From Microbacterium psychrotolerans (GTDB lineage: Bacteria > Actinomycetota > Actinomycetes > Actinomycetales > Microbacteriaceae), in contig NZ_JAVFWO010000007.1 in the NCBI RefSeq assembly GCF_031085295.1, forward strand, positions 1 through 64,000: a stretch of 64,000 nucleotides of DNA, in the 5' to 3' direction. This document shows, piece after piece, positions 59,708 through 64,000 of this stretch; position 1 is the stretch's first letter, and every line of letters begins with the position of its first letter. The notes below the pieces were generated by a model. The model saw only the letters and a list, made by a program, of their open reading frames with translations. It did no database searches and had not been told where the DNA came from. Made by a program: the position numbers and the translations under genes.

Positions 59708-61999
59708 TTGGAAGGTCCTGAAATCACCGCCGCGGAAGCCGTTCTCGACAACGGCCGCTTCGGCACCCGTACCGTCCGGTTCGAGACCGGACGACTCGCG
59801 CAGCAGGCGCAGGGCGCGGTCGCCGCGTACCTCGACGAGGAGACGATGCTCCTCTCGGCCACCAGCGCGAGCAAGCAGCCCCGCGAGGGCTTCGACTTCT
59901 TCCCGCTGACCGTCGACGTCGAAGAGCGCTCGTACGCGGCAGGCAAGATCCCCGGCTCGTTCTTCCGTCGCGAGGGTCGCCCCTCGACGGAGGCGATCCT
60001 GGTGTGCCGCCTCATCGACCGCCCGCTGCGTCCGTCGTTCGTCGACGGCCTCCGCAACGAGGTGCAGATCGTCGTGACCGTGCTCTCGATCGCGCCGGGC
60101 GAGTTCTACGACGCGCTCGCGATCAACGCGGCCTCGCTGTCGACCCAGATCTCGGGTCTGCCGTTCTCCGGCCCGATCGCCGGTGTGCGCCTCGCGCTCG
60201 TCCCCGGCCACGGCGAGAACGCCGACCAGTGGATCGCGTTCCCGACCGTGACGCAGCTCGAGGACGCCGTCTTCGACCTGATCGTCGCCGGCCGCGTCAT
60301 CACCGATGCCGATGGCAACGAAGACGTCGCGATCATGATGGTCGAGGCCGAGGCCACCGAGGGTTCGTGGAACCTCATCAAGGGTGGTGCCACCAAGCCG
60401 AACGAGCAGGTCGTGGCCGAGGGTCTCGAGGCCTCGAAGCCGTTCATCAAGCAGCTCGTCGCCGCGCAGAACGTCGTCGCGAACACGGCTGCCAAGGAGA
60501 TCAAGGAATTCCCGGTCTTCCTGCCCTACAGCCAGGAGACGTACGACTTCGTCGCGGGTCGCGCCTACGACCGTCTCGTGCCGATCTACCAGATCGCCGA
60601 GAAGCAGGAGCGTCAGAACGCGGACGACGCGCTCAAGGACGAAGTCAAGGCTCAGCTGCTCGCCGCCGTCGAGGCCGGGGAGCTCCCCGCTGTCGCGACG
60701 CTCGAGTTCTCGGCCGCCTACAAGTCCGTGACGAAGAAGATCGTCCGCGGTCGCATCCTCGCCGAGGGCGTCCGCATGGACGGTCGCGGCCTGGCCGACA
60801 TCCGTCCGCTCGACGCCGAGGTGCAGGTCATCCCGCGCGTCCACGGCTCGGCGATCTTCCAGCGCGGCGAGACCCAGATCCTGGGTGTCACCACGCTGAA
60901 CATGCTCAAGATGGAGCAGCAGATCGACTCGCTGTCGCCCGTCACGCACAAGCGCTACATGCACCACTACAACTTCCCGCCCTACTCGACCGGTGAGACC
61001 GGCCGTGTCGGTTCGCCGAAGCGTCGCGAGATCGGGCACGGCTTCCTCGCCGAGCGCGCGCTCGTGCCGGTGCTGCCCAGCCGCGAGGAGTTCCCGTACG
61101 CGATCCGCCAGGTGTCCGAGGCTCTCGGCTCCAACGGCTCGACGTCGATGGGCTCGGTGTGCGCGTCCACGCTGTCGCTGCTGAACGCGGGTGTGCCGCT
61201 GCGCGCCCCCGTCGCCGGCATCGCCATGGGTCTCGTGTCGGACGAGGTCGACGGACAGACGCGCTACGCCGCGCTGACCGACATCCTCGGCGCCGAGGAC
61301 GCCCTCGGCGACATGGACTTCAAGGTCGCCGGCACCAGCGAGTTCGTCACGGCGATCCAGCTCGACACGAAGCTCGACGGAATCCCGTCGTCGGTGCTGA
61401 CCGCCGCGCTGCAGCAGGCCCGCGACGCCCGCCTGACGATCCTCGGTGTGCTCAACGCCGCGATCGACGGTCCGGACGAGATGGCGCCCACCGCGCCGCG
61501 TGTCATCAGCGTGCAGATCCCGGTCGACAAGATCGGCGAGCTGATCGGCCCGAAGGGCAAGACGATCAACGCGATCCAGGACGAGACCGGCGCGCAGATC
61601 TCCATCGAGGAGGACGGCACCGTCTACATCGGCGCTACCGACGGCCCGTCGGCCGAGGCCGCCCGCGCTCAGGTGAACGCGATCGCCAACCCCACCAACC
61701 CGGAGGTCGGCGAGCAGTTCCTCGGAACGGTCGTGAAGATCGCGACGTTCGGCGCGTTCATCTCGCTCCTGCCCGGCAAGGACGGACTGCTGCACGTCAG
61801 CGAGGTCCGCAAGCTCGCCGGTGGCAAGCGCGTGGAGAACGTCGAGGACGTGCTCAACGTCGGTCAGAAGCTCCTCGTGAAGATCACGAAGATCGATGAC
61901 CGCGGCAAGCTCTCGCTCGAGCCGGTGCTCGAAGAGGCGGCCGACCAGGAGGGTCGCGCTGCGGCCAGCGAGGGCCCGGAGGGTCCCGCCGAAGGCTGA
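59708..61999 (+). CDS. pnp: Polyribonucleotide nucleotidyltransferase (PNPase)
   Basis: 3'-5' phosphorolytic RNA decay enzyme and core of the degradosome. 763 residues, starting at TTG 59708 because AAGGAG lies 7 bases upstream and no ATG or GTG exists before about residue 45. Two RNase PH-like domains follow, the second with GETQILGVTTL and ALGSNGSTSMGSVCAST. KH (IGPKGKTINAIQDETGA) and S1 (GTVVKIATFGAFISLLPG) domains complete it. The rare TTG may limit expression. Confidence 0.98.
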   Translation: MEGPEITAAEAVLDNGRFGTRTVRFETGRLAQQAQGAVAAYLDEETMLLSATSASKQPREGFDFFPLTVDVEERSYAAGKIPGSFFRREGRPSTEAILVCRLIDRPLRPSFVDGLRNEVQIVVTVLSIAPGEFYDALAINAASLSTQISGLPFSGPIAGVRLALVPGHGENADQWIAFPTVTQLEDAVFDLIVAGRVITDADGNEDVAIMMVEAEATEGSWNLIKGGATKPNEQVVAEGLEASKPFIKQLVAAQNVVANTAAKEIKEFPVFLPYSQETYDFVAGRAYDRLVPIYQIAEKQERQNADDALKDEVKAQLLAAVEAGELPAVATLEFSAAYKSVTKKIVRGRILAEGVRMDGRGLADIRPLDAEVQVIPRVHGSAIFQRGETQILGVTTLNMLKMEQQIDSLSPVTHKRYMHHYNFPPYSTGETGRVGSPKRREIGHGFLAERALVPVLPSREEFPYAIRQVSEALGSNGSTSMGSVCASTLSLLNAGVPLRAPVAGIAMGLVSDEVDGQTRYAALTDILGAEDALGDMDFKVAGTSEFVTAIQLDTKLDGIPSSVLTAALQQARDARLTILGVLNAAIDGPDEMAPTAPRVISVQIPVDKIGELIGPKGKTINAIQDETGAQISIEEDGTVYIGATDGPSAEAARAQVNAIANPTNPEVGEQFLGTVVKIATFGAFISLLPGKDGLLHVSEVRKLAGGKRVENVEDVLNVGQKLLVKITKIDDRGKLSLEPVLEEAADQEGRAAASEGPEGPAEG

Positions 62000-62026
62000 A
62001 TGACAGACCTGCAGGGCTCGCCCGCT

Positions 62027-62044
62027 CGCTGAACGCGTTCAGCG
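62027..62044. repeat. 18-bp perfect palindrome after pnp
   Basis: CGCTGAACGCGTTCAGCG is its own reverse complement. It could form part of the pnp 3' end or be a dimer-binding site. Confidence 0.7.
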
Positions 62045-62064
62045 GACGTAAGAGCCGCAGATTC

Positions 62065-62102
62065 ACGGATGCCCGTCCCTCGTCCGAGGGGCGGGCATCC
62101 GT
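62065..62102 (+). terminator. Terminator of pnp built on GGATGCC
   Basis: ACGGATGCCCG (62065-62075) pairs with CGGGCATCCGT (62092-62102); inside, CCCTC pairs with GAGGG. Confidence 0.82.
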
Positions 62103-62127
62103 CGTCCGGTCGGCAGATCGCTCAATC

Positions 62128-62147
62128 TGTCCCCCGAAAGGGGGACA
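62128..62147. repeat. 8-bp hairpin with GAAA loop
   Basis: TGTCCCCC, loop GAAA, GGGGGACA, within the 316-base gap before the AKR-like gene. As DNA it is an inverted repeat suited to a dimeric regulator; as RNA it is a GNRA-capped stem. The gap also holds an AT-rich island (62172-62200). Confidence 0.7.
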
Positions 62148-62314
62148 AATCGGCAAGGATCCGCGGGTCGTGATGAAAGCGTTATGTAATGTTTATCGAC
62201 AGTTCGCCTCAGTGACCGGTGCACTGTCCGGACTGTCCTAGCCTGTGAGTACGCGCCGGGGGGCGCGCGCACAGTGATCACGGAGCTCCGAGGGGCGCCG
62301 TGAGGGGGTGGGAC

Positions 62315-63376
62315 ATGGCTTACTTCGGCGTTGACTCGACGCTCCCACCGGCGAGCCCGGATCCGGCCACCACCGCTGTGGCGGCGGAGAGCGGCAGTGC
62401 ACGTGGTCCGCACCCGTCCGCGCCGATCCCCGTCCAGGGTCCCGCGGTGGGCAGCAACGTCCGCGTCGCGCTCGGTGAGAGCGGCGCCGATGTCTTCCCG
62501 CTGATCCTCGGTGCCGCCGAATTCGGGTGGAACGTCGACCTCGAGTCGAGCCACGCGATCCTCGATGCCTACGTCGAGCTGGGTGGCAATGCCGTGCACA
62601 CCGCCGACAGCTACTCCAGCGGCCGCAGCGAGCACATCATCGGCCAGTGGCTGCAGTCGCGCGGCCTGCGCGACGACGTGGTGCTCGCGGTCCGCGTCGG
62701 CGGTCACGCCGACAACCCCGGTCTCGGGCCGGTCAACCTGGTCCGCGCCGTGGAGGCGTCGCTGACGAGGCTGCGCACCGACCGGATCGACGTGCTCTAC
62801 CTCGACGCGACGACCGACCCCGGATCCTCTCTCGAGGACACGCTCGCGACGGCGGAATGGCTGGTCGAGGCCGGCAAGGTCCGGGCGCTCGGCGCCATCG
62901 GCTACAGCGCCGCACAGCTCGTCGAGGCGCGCATCTTCGCGTCGGCCGGGTACCCGCGCATCACGGTGCTGGACGTCCCCTTCAACGTGCTGCGTCGCCA
63001 CGAGTTCGATGCGGACCTGCGCCTCGTCGCGGGCGCGCAGGGCATGGCCGTGACCCCGTCCCACGCCCTCGAGCACGGGTTCCTGGCGGGCAGGCAGCGG
63101 TCGAAGCTGCGCGGCGCCCTGTCCGTACGCGGAGCGCAGCTGGCAGCGAACCTCAATCGTCGCGGCAGCCGCACGCTCCGGGCGCTCGACGCCGTCGGCG
63201 CCGAGCTCGGCGTGCCCGACGCCGCGGTCGCCATGGCGTGGCTGCTCGCCCAGAAGCTCGTCGTCGCGCCGATCGTGAACGCCTACGCACCGCAGCACGT
63301 CGAAGAGCTCGTACAGGGCGTCGGCGTCCGGCTCAGCCGGGCCCAGCTGTCCGACATCGCACGGGCCTCGGAGTAG
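62315..63376 (+). CDS. Aldo/keto reductase-like protein with degenerate active site
   Basis: 353 residues from ATG 62315 (GAGGGGG upstream; GTG 62300 is possible). The first 50 residues are a Pro/Ala/Ser-rich arm. The TIM barrel is typical (GGNAVHTADSYSSGRSEHII, NLVRAVEASLTRLRTDRIDV, VRALGAIGYSA). The AKR catalytic tetrad Asp-Tyr-Lys-His reads His95, Tyr100, Arg127 and Asp164: three of four residues are changed. The nicotinamide-binding Ser-Asn block is also altered (AIGYS). Probably not a standard reductase; perhaps a sensor or scaffold. Confidence 0.85.
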   Translation: MAYFGVDSTLPPASPDPATTAVAAESGSARGPHPSAPIPVQGPAVGSNVRVALGESGADVFPLILGAAEFGWNVDLESSHAILDAYVELGGNAVHTADSYSSGRSEHIIGQWLQSRGLRDDVVLAVRVGGHADNPGLGPVNLVRAVEASLTRLRTDRIDVLYLDATTDPGSSLEDTLATAEWLVEAGKVRALGAIGYSAAQLVEARIFASAGYPRITVLDVPFNVLRRHEFDADLRLVAGAQGMAVTPSHALEHGFLAGRQRSKLRGALSVRGAQLAANLNRRGSRTLRALDAVGAELGVPDAAVAMAWLLAQKLVVAPIVNAYAPQHVEELVQGVGVRLSRAQLSDIARASE

Positions 63377-63502
63377 CGAAGAACGCTCGCGGTGCCGCGG
63401 GCGACGCGCCCCTCCACAGCCTCGTGGGCCGCGTCGACGGGGTGTCGTAGTGTGGAGGAAGTGCCTTTCCCCAGGCACGTGACCCCCGACGGAGTGAGCT
63501 GC

Positions 63503-64000
63503 GTGACGCACTACATCTACCTCGTGCGGCACGGTGAACACCAGGATGCCGAGCACGGACTGCACGACGGGCCACTGTCCCCTCGTGGGCGTCGGCAGGC
63601 GGCATTGCTCGCGGATCGACTCTCGGGCGTTCCGTTCGACGCCGTGTGGCACTCGCCGCTCGAGCGGGCGAGCCAGACCGCACGGGCTGTCGCCGAGCGC
63701 ATGCCGTCGCTGTCGCCCGAGCCGTCGGCGCTGCTGTTCGACTGCGTGCCCACCGGCATGACCGAGGAGACGCCGGCGGCCTTCGAGCCGTTCTTCGGCT
63801 CGGTGACCGAGGCCGAGGTCGAGGCCGGGCGCGCCCAGATGTCCGACGCGACGAGCGAGTTCCTCGCCCGCAAGCGCGGCGAGGTGCACGAGCTGCTCAT
63901 CACGCACAACTTCGTTATCGCGTGGTTCGTGCGCGAGGTGTTGCAGGCGCCCGACTGGCGCTGGATGACGCTCAACCAGGCCCACTGCGGACTGACCGTC
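63503..64000 (+). CDS. Histidine phosphatase superfamily protein, 3' end missing
   Basis: Open from GTG 63503 to the right edge (166 codons). Phospho-acceptor His in YLVRHGEHQDA at about 6-16, then LSPRGRRQAALLADRL, the second-Arg block HSPLERASQTA, and the later catalytic His in LLITHNFVIAWFV. Fits a phosphoglycerate mutase-like phosphatase (substrate unknown). The C-terminus lies outside the window. GGAG about 8 bases upstream. Confidence 0.88.
   Translation, partial: MTHYIYLVRHGEHQDAEHGLHDGPLSPRGRRQAALLADRLSGVPFDAVWHSPLERASQTARAVAERMPSLSPEPSALLFDCVPTGMTEETPAAFEPFFGSVTEAEVEAGRAQMSDATSEFLARKRGEVHELLITHNFVIAWFVREVLQAPDWRWMTLNQAHCGLTV

Noticed and set aside
62173..62241. A 22-residue ORF (MKALCNVYRQFASVTGALSGLS) upstream of the AKR-like gene
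   Set aside because: No ribosome site at proper distance (AAGGA is 12 bases or more away) and the AT-rich part is explained as well by a promoter.
1..64000. tRNA, rRNA, CRISPR arrays, integrases, transposases
   Set aside because: I looked for T-loop GGTTCRA patterns, regularly spaced repeats and DDE or tyrosine recombinase proteins and found none convincing.

Overview
The window is chromosomal DNA of a high-GC actinobacterium, most probably Microbacteriaceae and plausibly Microbacterium. This rests on about 70% G+C, the infB-rbfA-truB-ribF-rpsO-pnp backbone, a DtxR/IdeR-type iron box before an efeUOB operon, a DUF5302 protein, a CE1758/CE1759-type flavin pair, GTG/TTG starts and many apparently leaderless promoters. 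The genus is inferred from gene content only. I see no rRNA, tRNA, insertion sequence, prophage or CRISPR array.

Layout. 1-9.8 kb: 3' part of infB, rbfA, a 32-codon mutY tail relic beside a lipoprotein gene, intact mutY, a uridine-kinase-like P-loop protein, truB, ribF and four small membrane proteins. 9.8-14.3 kb: a SorC/DeoR-type regulator, deoC, a full aldehyde dehydrogenase and a half-length dehydrogenase without catalytic residues (deoxyribose catabolism). 14.3-31.4 kb: NRDE protein, coaBC, glycerophosphodiester phosphodiesterase, lipoprotein, SNF2-type helicase, pfkA, oligopeptidase B, PiT phosphate transporter with partner, metallophosphoesterase, aspA, DUF4190-like protein, FAH-family hydrolase and a PrsW-type protease. 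31.4-41.3 kb: FKBP isomerase, YceI protein with an AT-rich leader ORF, DMT and MFS transporters, rpsO, a PfkB-surE operon, a 2OG-Fe(II) oxygenase, and an epoxide hydrolase divergent from a WYL regulator. 41.3-45 kb: efeUOB iron uptake. 45-54.6 kb: acyltransferase, frameshifted carboxylesterase, alpha/beta hydrolase, flavin monooxygenase/reductase pair, DNA/RNA nuclease with DedA, and a glycosyltransferase-SGNH hydrolase fusion. 54.6-64 kb: CitB/CitA-type two-component system beside a dicarboxylate symporter, three small genes, pnp, an aldo/keto-reductase-like protein with a degenerate active site, and the start of a histidine phosphatase.

How it fits together. The translation and RNA-decay genes keep the classical order infB-rbfA-truB-ribF-rpsO-pnp on one strand but are spread over about 60 kb by intervening genes. 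Coherent functional blocks are deo (regulator, aldolase, acetaldehyde-oxidising enzyme), efe (iron box, permease, lipoprotein, Tat-exported peroxidase), dct (sensor, regulator, transporter) and the coupled flavin pair. Most convergent or end-of-operon junctions carry strong hairpins, several built on the word GGATGCC/GGCATCC, which appears over-represented across the window.

I did not find one clearly novel multi-gene defence or biosynthetic system. The best leads are the split ALDH16-like pair, the catalytically degraded AKR-like protein, the glycosyltransferase-SGNH fusion, the mutY recombination scar, the YceI leader ORF, the abundant leaderless promoters and the GGATGCC word bias.
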